DNA from: Sciurus carolinensis
Taxonomy: Eukaryota; Chordata; Mammalia; Rodentia; Sciuridae
Direction of reading: 5' to 3'
Length of the DNA: 64,000 nt
Assembly (NCBI RefSeq): GCF_902686445.1
Contig: NC_062229.1
Location: forward strand, 6,791,503-6,855,502
Positions 12,508-22,639 of the stretch are shown piece after piece. Both the position numbers and the translations under genes were made by a program. Below the pieces are notes generated by a model, which had not been told where the DNA came from, did not search any database, and saw only the letters and a program-made list of their open reading frames with translations. How positions within the stretch are numbered: the stretch's first letter is position 1; the number at the start of each line of letters is the position of its first letter.

Positions 12508-13565
12508 TTTAAAAATTTTTAATTTAAAAATTTTTTTAATCCATTATACACAAATGGGATACAACTTTTGATTCTCTGGTTCTATACAAAGTAGTCACAC
12601 TGTTTGTGTAAACATACATGTACTTAGGGTAATGATGTCTGTCTCATTCCACTATCTTTCCTTTCCCCCACCCCTCCTCAACCCTCATTTCCCTCTACTC
12701 AATCCATCTTTCCTCCATTCTTCCCTTATGCCCTATGCCCCATTATGTATCATCATCCACTTATCAGAGAAAACATTTGGCATTTGTTTATTTGGGATCA
12801 GCTTATCTTACTTAGCATGATATTCTCCAACTCCATCCATTTACCTGCAGATACCATAATTTTATTCTTTATGGCTGAGTTATTCCATTGTGTATATATA
12901 CCACAGTTTCTTTATCCATTCATCTATTGAAGGGCATCTAGTTTGGTTTCACAATCTTGCTACTGTGAATTGAACTGCAATAAATATTGATGTGGCTGTG
13001 TCACTGTATTATGTTGATTTCAAGTCCTTTGGGTATAGGCCAAGGAGTAGGATAGCTGGTCAAATGATGGTTCCATTCCAAGTTTTCTAAGGAATCTCCA
13101 TCCTGCTTTCCTGAGTGAGTGCACAAATTTGCAGTCCCAACAGCAATGTATAGTGTACCTTTCCCCCCAACATTCTCACCAAGACCAATTGTTGCTTGTA
13201 TTCTTGATAATAGCAATTCTAATTGGAGTGAGATGAAATCTTAGGGTAGTTTTGATTTGCATTTCTCTTATTACTAGAGATATTTTACATTTTTTCATAT
13301 ATCTGTTGATCACTTGTAGATCGTCTTCTGTGAAGTGTCTGCTCAGATCCTTAGCCCATTTATTGATTGGGTTATCTGTATTCTTGGTGTAAAGTTTTTT
13401 AAGTTCTTTATAAATTTTGGAGATTAGTGCTCTATCTGAAGTGCATGTGGAAAAGATTTTCTCTCACTCTGTAGACTCTCTTTTAACATTATTGATTTTT
13501 TCCTTTGCTGAGAAAAAGTTTTTTAGTTTGAATCCATTTCATTTATTGATTTTGCTTTTATTTCT
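12508..13565 (-). mobile_element. Twin-primed L1, 3' half (minus orientation)
   Basis: Reverse complement of a sciurid L1 from mid-ORF2 to the 3' UTR, with the A-rich tail at 12508-12540. Its 5' boundary near 13565 meets an L1 segment in the opposite orientation (13566-14074). That segment covers the part of ORF2 just upstream in L1 coordinates, the signature of twin priming. Target duplication catattttc flanks the whole insertion. The ORF2 frame is broken throughout. Confidence 0.8.
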
Positions 13566-14074
13566 TACCACAGAATACTAAAGAAAGAAATTAAAGAAAA
13601 CCTTAGAGGACAGGATAATCTTCCATGTTACTGGATAGACAGAATTAATATTGTCAAAATGGCCATACTACCAAAAGTGCTATACATGTTCAATGCAATT
13701 CTAATTAAAATCCCAGTAATGTACCTAATAGAAATAGAGAAAGTAATCATGAAATTCATTTGGAAGAATAAGAGACCCAGAATAGCGAAAGCAATCCTTA
13801 GCAGTAAGAGTGATGCAGGAGGTATCAAAATACCAGACTTTCAACTATACTACAGAGCAATAGTAACAAAAATGGCATGGTATTGGCACCAAAATAGATA
13901 GGTAGACCAGTGGTACAGAGTAGAGGACACAGAGAAAAACCCACATGAACACAGTTATCACATATTAGACAAAGGTACCAAAAACATACAATGGAGAAAG
14001 ATAGCCTCTTCAACAAATGGTGCTGGCCAAACTGGAAATCCATGTGCAGTAAAATTAAATTAAACCCCTATCTC
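13566..14074 (+). mobile_element. Twin-primed L1, inverted 5' segment (left part)
   Basis: Plus-strand ORF2 sequence. Fragments of protein are visible (for example [18 protein letters not shown]), homologous to ORF2 residues about 820 onward in the young L1 nested next to it. It is interrupted at 14074 by the full-length L1 and continues at 20397-20531. The frame contains stops, such as at 13902. Confidence 0.8.
14062..14074. repeat. Target-site duplication, 5' copy, of the full-length L1
   Basis: aaacccctatctc lies directly before the L1 5' end and is repeated at 20384-20396 after the poly(A). The A-side boundary is ambiguous by the tail length. Confidence 0.9.
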
Positions 14075-14853
14075 GGGAACGGAACTGGCCCGCTAGTGAG
14101 AGCCTGTCTGAACAGAGCAGGCGCCGAGTCCCGGAGCCCCTGCAGTGCAGTGTACTCCTGCAAAGAACCAGCGGAGAGCCTCGATCTGCAGTCAGCCTCA
14201 GGGATAAGGGCAGGGCAGCCGGAGACCTCTTCAGGCGGCTCTGCCCACTCCGGCTGCGGGCTCTCTTCACGGGGCGATCCAAGATGGCGGCCTAGAGGGA
14301 GACTGCACCTCCGGTCGCTCCACAACCCAGGAGTTAAGAAGGGGAGGCATTGAGAGACTCGGACTGAAGTGGAGCCACGGGTGAGTCTGCCCACTGGGTA
14401 AAGCTCGGCCCGGGTGGCAGGCCCAGATAGAGGTGGCTTATCGGAGCCGGGCAGGGCAGCTAGAGCCATCCACAGGCAGTCCTGCGCACTCCGGCGGTGG
14501 GCCCCGCCCACACAGCCAGCTTCTCCAGGTTCTCGGAACGGAACTGGCCCGCTAGTGAGAGCCTGTCTGAACAGAGCAGGCGCCGAGTCCCGGAGCCCCT
14601 GCAGTGCAGTGTACTCCTGCAAAGAACCAGCGGAGAGCCTCGATCTGCAGTCAGCCTCAGGGATAAGGGCAGGGCAGCCGGAGACCTCTTCAGGCGGCTC
14701 TGCCCACTCCGGCTGCGGGCTCTCTTCACGGGGCGATCCAAGATGGCGGCCTAGAGGGAGACTGCACCTCCGGTCGCTCCACAACCCAGGAGTTAAGAAG
14801 GGGAGGCATTGAGAGACTCGGACTGAAGTGGAGCCACGGGTGAGTCTGCCCAC
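14068..14853 (-). other. Antisense open frame across the L1 monomers (261 codons)
   Basis: A minus-strand frame stays open through both monomers because 459 is divisible by three. The predicted protein repeats a roughly 110-residue unit beginning [18 protein letters not shown] twice, 153 residues apart. No domain is recognised. An antisense ORF in the 5' UTR recalls primate L1 ORF0, but length and sequence differ, and high GC alone lowers stop frequency. Whether it is translated cannot be told from sequence. Confidence 0.3.
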
Positions 14854-15208
14854 TGGGTAAAGCTCAGCCCGGGTGGCAGGCCCAGATAGAGGTGGCTAAG
14901 CAGAGCCGGGCAGGGCAGCTTGAGTCTTCCCAAGGTAGTCTTCCACACTCCGGCAGTGGGCTCTTCCCACACGGCCAGCTGCACGGTACAGGCCCACAGT
15001 GAGAGCATTTCCGCACAGAGCCAGTTCCAAAACGTGGAACCAGTAGGGGGCTAGGGGCAGTATTCTTCGAATGAGCTGCTTTATCAGATTCCTCCAAGAC
15101 ATCAGGCTACTGAAGGCTGGGAGGTGATACACTGGAAATCTACTGGGACACTATAAGCCAATAGTGGAAAACTGCAATATCTCAGGGTCCCACTGACAAC
15201 TGACCATT
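14075..15208 (+). promoter_or_regulatory. L1 5' UTR with two tandem 459-bp promoter monomers
   Basis: Monomer 1 runs 14075-14534 and monomer 2 starts at 14535. The offset is exactly 459 bp and about 320 bp from gaacggaactggcccgctag onward are identical. Monomer 2 diverges after about 14855 into the unique tether leading to ORF1. Each monomer contains ccaagatggcgg (14279-14290 and 14738-14749), which matches the YY1 core known to position transcription in primate L1. The layout recalls mouse L1 monomers, which act as additive promoters. The block is CpG-rich and so a likely methylation target. Confidence 0.85.
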
Positions 15209-16255
15209 ATGAGAAAACAAGGGAAGAAAATGTCCCAAACAAACCTAGATACTACATCAATAAAACCCAATGACAGCACAGCAGAAGAAATGTCAGAAAG
15301 GGAGTTCAGAATGTACGTAATTAAAACGATCAGGGAAGCTAATGAGGAGATGAAAGAGCAAATGCAGGCATTGAAGGAGGAGATGAAAGAGCAAATGCAG
15401 GCATTAAATGATCGCACCAATCAACAGTTAAAAGACCAAATACGGGAAGCAAGAGATCATTTCAATAAAGAGTTAGAGATACTGAAAAAAAACCAAACTG
15501 AAATCCTTGAAATGAAGGAAACAATAAACCAAGTTAAAAACTCCATAGAAAACATAACCAATAGGATAGAACACCTGGAAGACAGAACCTCAGACATTGA
15601 AGACAAAATATTTAACCTTGAAAACAAAGTGGAACAAACAGAGAAGATGGTAAGAAATCATGAACAGAATCTCCAAGAACTATGGGATATCATGAAAAGG
15701 CCAAATTTGAGAATTATTGGGATTGAGGAAGGCTTAGAGAAACAAACCAAAGGAATGAACAATCTATTCAATGAAATAATAACAGAAAATTTCCCAAATC
15801 TGAAGAACGAAATGGAAAACCAAGTACAAGAGGCTTATAGAACTCCAAACACACAAAATTACAACAGACCCACACCAAGGCACATTATTATGAAAATACC
15901 TAACATACAAAATAAAGACAGAATTTTAAAGGCCGCGAGAGAAAAGAATCAAATTACATTCAGAGGGAAACCAATAAGAATATCAGCAGATTTTTCAATC
16001 CAGACCCTAAAAGCTAGAAGGGCCTGGAACAACATATACCAAGCCCTGAAAGAAAATGGATGCCAACCAAGAATCTTATACCCAGCAAAACTTACCTTCA
16101 AATTTGACGATGAAATAAGATCCTTCCATGATAAACAAAAGCTAAAGGAATTTACAAAAAGAAAGCCAGCATTACAGAACATTCTCAGCAAAATATTCCA
16201 TGAGGAAGAGATGAAAAACAACGATGCAAATCAGCAACAGGAGGCGCTAGCCTAA
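15209..16255 (+). CDS. L1 ORF1p, RNA-binding chaperone
   Basis: Intact 348-codon frame; human L1 ORF1p has 338 residues. It starts MRKQGKKMSQTNLDTTS, the first ATG after the 5' UTR. Residues about 30-150 form a long charged coiled coil for trimerisation, including EEMKEQMQALK repeated twice in tandem (residues 46-67). The RRM begins near 161 with RPNLRIIGIEEG. The C-terminal domain is visible near 269-297 (RRAWNNIYQALKENG, then PRILYPAKL). In L1 biology this protein coats the L1 RNA and has nucleic-acid chaperone activity needed for retrotransposition. No lesion is seen. Confidence 0.95.
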   Translation: MRKQGKKMSQTNLDTTSIKPNDSTAEEMSEREFRMYVIKTIREANEEMKEQMQALKEEMKEQMQALNDRTNQQLKDQIREARDHFNKELEILKKNQTEILEMKETINQVKNSIENITNRIEHLEDRTSDIEDKIFNLENKVEQTEKMVRNHEQNLQELWDIMKRPNLRIIGIEEGLEKQTKGMNNLFNEIITENFPNLKNEMENQVQEAYRTPNTQNYNRPTPRHIIMKIPNIQNKDRILKAAREKNQITFRGKPIRISADFSIQTLKARRAWNNIYQALKENGCQPRILYPAKLTFKFDDEIRSFHDKQKLKEFTKRKPALQNILSKIFHEEEMKNNDANQQQEALA

Positions 16256-16286
16256 AGGAATAGCCAAATAAAGGAGAAACCAAATC

Positions 16287-19200
16287 ATGTCAAAAACAAA
16301 TATGAGTCAATTGACTGGGAATACAAATCATATCACAATAATAACCCTGAATGTTAATGGCCTGAATTCATCAATCAAAAGACACAGACTGGCAGATTGG
16401 ATTAAAAAGAAAAATCCAACAATATGCTGCCTGCAAGAGACTCATCTCATAGAAAGAGACACCCATAGACTAAAGGTGAAAGGATGGGGAAAAACATACC
16501 ATGCACACGGACACAGCAAAAAAGCTGGAGTATCCATCCTCATCTCAGATAATGTGGACTTCAAACCAAAACTAGTCAGAAGGGATAAAGAAGGACATTA
16601 CATGCTGCTTAAGGGAAGCATAAATCAGCAAGACATAACAATCATAAATATCTATGCCCCGAACATTGGCTCATCCACGTACGTCAAACAAATCCTTCTC
16701 AATTCCAGAAACCAAATAGACCACAACACAATAATACTAGGCGATTTTAACACACCTCTCTCACCACTGGATAGATCGTCCAAACAAAAATTGAATAAAG
16801 AAACTATAGATCTCAACAACACAATCAGCAATTTAGACTTAACGGACATATATAGATTATACCATCCAACACAGAATGAATACACTTTCTTCTCAGCAGC
16901 ACATGGATCCTTCTCTAAAATAGACCATATTTTATGCCACAAAGCTACTGTTAGTAAATACAAGAAGATAGAGATACTACCTTGTACTCTATCAGATCAT
17001 AATGGATTGAAATTAGAAATAAATGACAGAATAAAAAACAGAAACTTCTCCAATACCTGGAGACTAAATAATACACTATTATATGATGAATGGATAACAG
17101 AAGACATCAGGAGGGAAATAAAAAAATTCTTAGAAGTAAACGAGAACAAAGACACATCATATCAAAATCTCTGGGACACTATGAAAGCAGTACTTAGAGG
17201 AAGATTTATTTCATGGGGTGCATTCAAAAAAAGAAGTAAAAATCAACAAATAAACGAGTTAACACTACAGCTCAAAGCACTAGAAAAAGAAGAGCAGACC
17301 AATACCAAAAGTAGTAGAAGACAGGAAATAGTTAAAATCAGAGCCGAAATCAACGAAATCGAAACAAAAGAAACAATCAGAAAAATTAATAAAATAAATA
17401 GTTGGTTCTTTGAAAAAATAAATAAAATTGATAAACCCTTAGCCACACTAACAAAGAGAAAGAGGGAGAAAACTCAAATTACTAAAATTCGGAATGAACA
17501 AGGAAACATCACAACAGACACGAGTGAAATACAAAACATAATTAGAAGCTATTTCGAAAATCTATACTCCAACAAAACAGAAAACCTTGAAGACATCAAC
17601 AAATTTCTAGAGACATATGAACTACCTAAACTGAACGAGGAGGACATACACAACTTAAATAAACCAATTTCAAGCAATGAAATAGAAGAGGTCATCAAAA
17701 GCCTACCAACAAAGAAAAGTCCAGGACCAGATGGGTTCTCAGCCGAGTTCTACAAAACCTTTAAAGAAGAGCTCATTCCAATACTCCTCAAACTATTCCA
17801 TGAAATAGAAGAGGAGGGAACCCTACCAAACTCGTTCTATGAAGCCAATATCACCCTGATACCTAAACCAGACAGAGACACATCGAGGAAAGAAAATTTC
17901 AGACCAATATCCTTAATGAACATCGATGCAAAAATTCTCAACAAAATTTTAGCAAATCGCATACAAATATATATTAAAAAGATAGTGCACCACGATCAAG
18001 TGGGTTTTATCCCAGGGATGCAAGGTTGGTTCAACATTCGGAAATCAATAAATGTCATTCACCATATCAACAGACTTAAAGTTAAGAATCACATGATTAT
18101 TTCAATAGATGCAGAAAAAGCATTTGATAAAATACAGCATCCCTTCATGCTCAAAACACTAGAAAAAATTGGGGTAATGGGAACATTCCTAAACATTATA
18201 AAGGCCATCTACGCTAAGCCCATGGCTAATATCATTCTAAATGGTGAAAAACTGAAAGCGTTCCCCCTAAAAACTGGAACAAGGCAGGGATGCCCTCTTT
18301 CACCGCTTCTATTCAACATCGTCCTTGAGACTCTAGCCAGAGCAATCAGACAAACCAAAGAAATTAAAGGGATATGAATAGGAAAAGAAGAACTCAAACT
18401 ATCCCTGTTCGCTGATGACATGATTATATATTTAGAGGAACCTGGAAATTCCACCAGAAAACTTTTAGAACTCATAAGTGAATTCAGTAAAGTAGCAGGT
18501 TACAAGATCAATGCTCATAAATCCAATGCATTTTTATACATAAGTGATGAATCTTCAGAAAGAGAAATTAGGAAAACTACCCCATTCACAATAGCATCGA
18601 AGAAAATAAAATACTTGGGAATCAATCTCACAAAAGAGGTGAAAGACCTCTACAATGAGAACTACAGAACACTAAAGAAAGAAATTCAAGAAAACCTTAG
18701 AAGATGGAAAGACCTCCCATGTTCCTGGATAGGCAGAATTAATATTGTCAAAATGGCTATACTACCTAAAGTTCTATACAGATTCAATGCAATTCCAATT
18801 AAAATCCCAATGATGTACCTCGCAGAAATAGAGCAAGCAATTATGAAATTCATCTGGAAGAATAAAAAACCTAGAATAGCTAAAGCAATCCTCAGTAGCA
18901 AGAGCGAAGCAGGGGGTATTGCAATACCAGATCTTCAACTCTACTACAAAGCAATAGTAACAAAAACGGCATGGTATTGGTACCAAAATAGACAGGTAGA
19001 TCAATGGTACAGAATAGAGGACATGGACACAAACCCAAATAAATACAATTTTCTCATACTAGACAAAGGTTCCAACAATATGCAATGGAGAAAAGATAGC
19101 CTCTTCAACAAATGGTGCTGGGAAAACTGGAAAACCATATGCAATAGAATGAAATTAAACCCCTATCTCTCACCCTACACAAAACTCAACTCAAAATGGA

Positions 19201-20135
19201 TCAAGGACCTCGGAATCAGACCAGAGATCCTGCATCTTATAGAAGAAAAAGTAGGTCCAAATCTTCAACTTGTTGGCTCAGGATCAGATTTCCTTAACAG
19301 GACTCCCATAGCACAAGAAATAAAAGCAAGAATAAACAACTGGGATAGATTCAAACTAAAAAGCTTTCTGTCAGCAAAGGAAACTATCAGAAATGTGAAG
19401 AGAGAGCCTACAGAGTGGGAGAATATCTTTGCCAACCATACCTCAGATAGAGCGCTAATTTCCAGAATCTATAAAGAACTCAAAAAACTCTACACCAAGA
19501 ATACAAATAATCCAATCAACAAATGGGCTAAGGAAATGAACAGACACTTCACAGAAGAAGATGTACAAGTAATCACCAGATATATGAAAAAATGTTCAAC
19601 ATCCCTAGTAATAAGGGAAATGCAAATCAAAACTACCCTAAGATTTCATCTCACCCCAATTAGAATGGCGATTATCAAGAATACAAGCAACAATAGGTGT
19701 TGGCGAGGATGTGGTGAAAAAGGAACACTCATACATTGCTGGTGGGGTTGCAAATTAGTGCAACCACTCTGGAAAGCAGTGTGGAGATTCCTCAGAAAGC
19801 TTGGAATGGAAACACCATTTGACCCAGCTATCCCACTCCTTGGCCTATACCCAAAGGACTTAAAAGCAGCATACTACAGAGATACAGCCACATCAATGTT
19901 CATTGCTGCTCAATTCACCATAGCCAGATTGTGGAACCAACCTAGATGTCCTTCGGTTGATGAATGGATAAAGAAACTGTGGCATATTTATACAATGGAA
20001 TATTACTCCGCAATGAAGAATGATAAAATTATGGCATTTGTAGGCAAATGGTCGAAATTGGAGAATATCATGCTAAGTGAGATAAGCCAATCTCAAAAAA
20101 CTAAAGGACGAATGATCTCGCTGATAAGCGGATGA
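16287..20135 (+). pseudogene. L1 ORF2p (endonuclease/reverse transcriptase), one nonsense codon
   Basis: A single frame of 1282 codons plus stop, broken only by TGA at 18375-18377 (codon 697). The endonuclease residues are present: TLNVNGLN near 21, CLQETHL near 48, ILGDFN near 150, SKIDHIL near 210, LSDHNGL near 234. Reverse transcriptase motifs follow: [11 protein letters not shown] near 606, [13 protein letters not shown] near 665 and FADD at 708-711. The C-terminal Cys motif ([18 protein letters not shown]) lies near 1137. The stop falls 11 codons before FADD, so the upstream product keeps the endonuclease but lacks the catalytic aspartates. The L1 at 46 kb has CGA at this place, so a CpG transition made the stop. 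No other frameshift is seen. Confidence 0.93.
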
Positions 20136-20383
20136 GGACATATAATGGGGGGTGGGACGGGCTAGCATCAGGTTTAGGGTTAGGTTTAGAGTTAGGCTAA
20201 GGAGAGCAGTAAGAATGAAGGAAAGAAGGACTGTGTAGAGGGAAAAGAGGGGTGGGAGGGGTGGGAGGGGTGGGAGGGGTGGGGGGGAGGGGAAAAATAT
20301 AATAAACATCATTACCCTATGTAAACGTAAAAAAAATAAATAAATAAAAAAAAAAAAGAAAAAAAAAAAAAAAAAAAAAAAAA
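20136..20383 (+). other. L1 3' UTR with G-rich tract and poly(A)
   Basis: Short 3' UTR. It begins with telomere-like units (gtttagggttaggtttagag, 20170-20190). A gggtgggagg-type polypurine run (20247-20292) could fold as a G-quadruplex, as in other mammalian L1 3' UTRs. It ends in an A-rich tail from about 20329. Confidence 0.8.
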
Positions 20384-20396
20384 AAACCCCTATCTC
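20384..20396. repeat. Target-site duplication, 3' copy, of the full-length L1
   Basis: aaacccctatctc, identical to 14062-14074; the first As merge with the poly(A). Confidence 0.9.
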
Positions 20397-20534
20397 TCAT
20401 CCTGTACAAAACTGAACTCAAAATGGATAAAGGACCTAGGAATTAGACTGAACAATATCCACCAAATAGAAGAAAAAGTAGGCCTACATCTTCATCATGT
20501 TGGCTTAGGACCAGATTTCCATAACAAGACTGAC
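20397..20534 (+). mobile_element. Twin-primed L1, inverted 5' segment (right part)
   Basis: Continues the ORF2 sequence interrupted at 14074, reading on through a gacctaggaattagactgaa segment to aacaagac near 20530. The next L1 positions are found in opposite orientation at 13565, with roughly 20-30 nt lost at the inversion joint. Confidence 0.8.
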
Positions 20535-20543
20535 CATATTTTC

Positions 20544-21049
20544 AATAGCCATTCATGTGTCTGTGACTGTCTATCCAAATCCTTTGCCCTTCTTTGTTGA
20601 GTTGTCTTATTACTGAGTTTTGAAAATTTTTTCTTGATGTGACTCCTTTATCAGACATAGGCTGCATAAGTATTGTCTCTGACTCTGAGCTTGTTTTTCC
20701 TTTTCATTACACTGTGTTCCAAAGAACATTTTTCATTTTTTCATTTGTTGACTTTAGATAGACTTGATAGTAGAGTGTATTTTGACATACTATATACACA
20801 TGGAATATATGAATTAGGATCCTGTTCTTGTGGTTTTACATAATGTGGAGTTACCCTGCCTGTGTAATGACTTATGTCAAGGAAAAGTCATGTCCAATTC
20901 ATTCTCCTATCTTTCCTATTAACAACACCCCAGTCTTCCCTTTTAGACAATCTTTGTCTAATCTAATGAAGTTCTATTCTTCACCTCTCTTCCCATCCTT
21001 CTTTTGGTTTGTCATCCACATATCAGAAAGAATATTCAGCTTTTGACAA
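20544..21049 (-). mobile_element. Old L1 fragments, minus strand (continuation of the split L1M)
   Basis: 20544-20750 resumes the old L1 broken at 12507 (ccaaatcctttgccc, then a gactcctttatcagacata segment). 20750-21040 looks like the 3' UTR of a second, diverged sciurid-type L1 on the minus strand (tttgtcatccacatatcag). Neither codes. Confidence 0.6.
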
Positions 21050-21388
21050 AGCATCTGGCCATGTCCTGGAGGCCCAACTAAGCCTGTCCAGGTGGGTCAG
21101 AGCCTAGTGCTGGGCCCTGCAGGCCTGCAGCAAAGCTGTGTGCTGGACCATTCGGTCTGGTGGCAAATCTGTGTTTCAGGCAAGCTGGGTTAGGTTTGGT
21201 GGTGGAAGGATGGTCAAATGTGGGACCCAGCTCACCTCCATGAGATGGGTCAGTGTCTAGTGCTAGGCCCTGCGAACCAGCACCACAGCTGTGTTCTGGG
21301 TTGGGCAGGTCTGATAATGAAGCAGCAGCCTGACATGCAAGGCAGTGGGCCAGCAGCAAAGCTGTGGGCCTAGTAGTCCCTAGTTTCA
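21050..21388. mobile_element. GC-rich unclassified repeat, relative of 6334-6748
   Basis: GC-rich island in AT-rich DNA with recurring gggtcag, tgctgggccctgc and gcaaagctgtg units. It shares catgtcc-ggaggcccaact and the alternating gtctg-tggcaaagctgtg pattern with 6334-6748. The 155-codon minus-strand frame over it has no recognisable domain. Confidence 0.5.
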
Positions 21389-21645
21389 TACTCTTATCTA
21401 TGGATATTGTTTTCCCAGTGCCATTTATTAAGGAGGCTATCTTTTTAACAAGGTATATTTTTGGCACCCTTTCAAGTACCAGATGAATATACCTGTGCAG
21501 TGTTCTATGTCTTCTCTTCTGTGCCATTTGTCTCCTGTCAAACAATTGATGTCAAATAATGTTGTTTTTGTATTGATAGTCCTGTAGCATATTTTAACAT
21601 CAGGTATTGGGTTGCTTCCAGTATCGCTGCTCTTGCACACATTTA
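21389..21645 (-). mobile_element. Old L1 ORF2 fragment, minus strand
   Basis: Contains the reverse complement of a conserved L1 ORF2 stretch (gtgccatttattaaggaggct, later cttctgtgccatttgtctcc). Highly decayed. Confidence 0.6.
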
Positions 21646-22639
21646 CAAAAAAAAATGGCCATTACTTACTGGGTTATGAGTTTTTAATTCCTTATAATTC
21701 ATACAATCATCTGTAGATATTGGCTAACAAAAAGAGGAAAATGATGGCTGGATTGTCAGTTTTCCAGTTTGGAAATCAAACTACTGTTATCTTAGAACTT
21801 GCAGTGAGATCCTCTTTCAACCTGGCAGCTCGTTCTTGTGCCTAATCCTCTGACTGGTCTTTTACATGGCACAGATCCTACATTCTCAGAAACCAGAGTT
21901 CCCTGTATTCTCCACTTTTTCCTTCCACACATAGAAATGCAAAATTATAGTTTATAGTATTCATGAGGTAAATATGTCATCATTTACAGAGGAAAATATT
22001 TCAGGGTGTAGCCCTTAAAAATCAGGTAGTGATCAGACCACCCATGAAAGATAAAATCAAAGTAATAATTTGAATTTCAAAGTGTAGAATACACTTGATA
22101 TGCTTTGTAGTGACTTTGTGGTATAACACAATTTTGAGAAGGCTTCTCCATTCAAAGGAGCTCAAAGTAAGATCTATGAGATTGTACATTCAATTCATTT
22201 ACATTCAAAGATACTACATTTGCTTTATGGCTGCAATGATTTAAACTCATTCCCTAATTTTTTCCTCTTTGAGGAAACAAAAGGAAGATTTAATACTAGA
22301 TTGACTAATAAATATTCAAAACTGCCCCTGTCCCTTAGAATCAGCCAAAGAAATTCCAGTAAAAGTATTTGACTTGGGTATTTTAAAAAAATATTTCCAG
22401 TTTTTCATAAACAATGATGCTTCTCATCACAAATTTTTTGCTTCTCATTTTTTCTTTTTTCCTTAACTTGATAGTAGTACTTTCTAAAGTGGTTCAGATG
22501 TGTACTTGTATTTGCACATGCCTGATTGTGCATGTGCATGGAAAGAAGTGTCATGTAGGAGAAATTTTTGGTTTATGCATTTTTCTGTTTGCTTATTTCA
22601 TTTGTAACAAACTAGGCAAATCAGTACAGGTAATGAAGA
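21646..22639. other. AT-rich sequence, nothing recognised
   Basis: No gene or clear repeat. The 93-codon frame at 22414-22695 is hydrophobic at first, but its translation is low-complexity and it runs into an old L1, so I give it no weight. Confidence 0.35.

Larger units (their letters stand above)
14075..20383 (+). mobile_element. Full-length LINE-1, young, nearly intact
   Basis: A 6.3-kb L1 with every part in order: tandem-monomer 5' UTR (14075-15208), ORF1 (15209-16255), 31-nt spacer, ORF2 (16287-20135), short G-rich 3' UTR and poly(A). A 13-bp target duplication flanks it, and it sits inside an older L1. Near-identity of the monomers, an open ORF1 and a single lesion in ORF2 all indicate recent insertion. 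As it stands it can make ORF1p but not a full ORF2p, so it is not autonomous. Its sequence agrees with the L1 at 46083-48785, which supports a family active in this lineage. Confidence 0.95.

Noticed and set aside
21078..21545. 155-codon minus-strand frame as a gene
   Set aside because: It spans the GC-rich repeat and an old L1 fragment; no domain or splice context.
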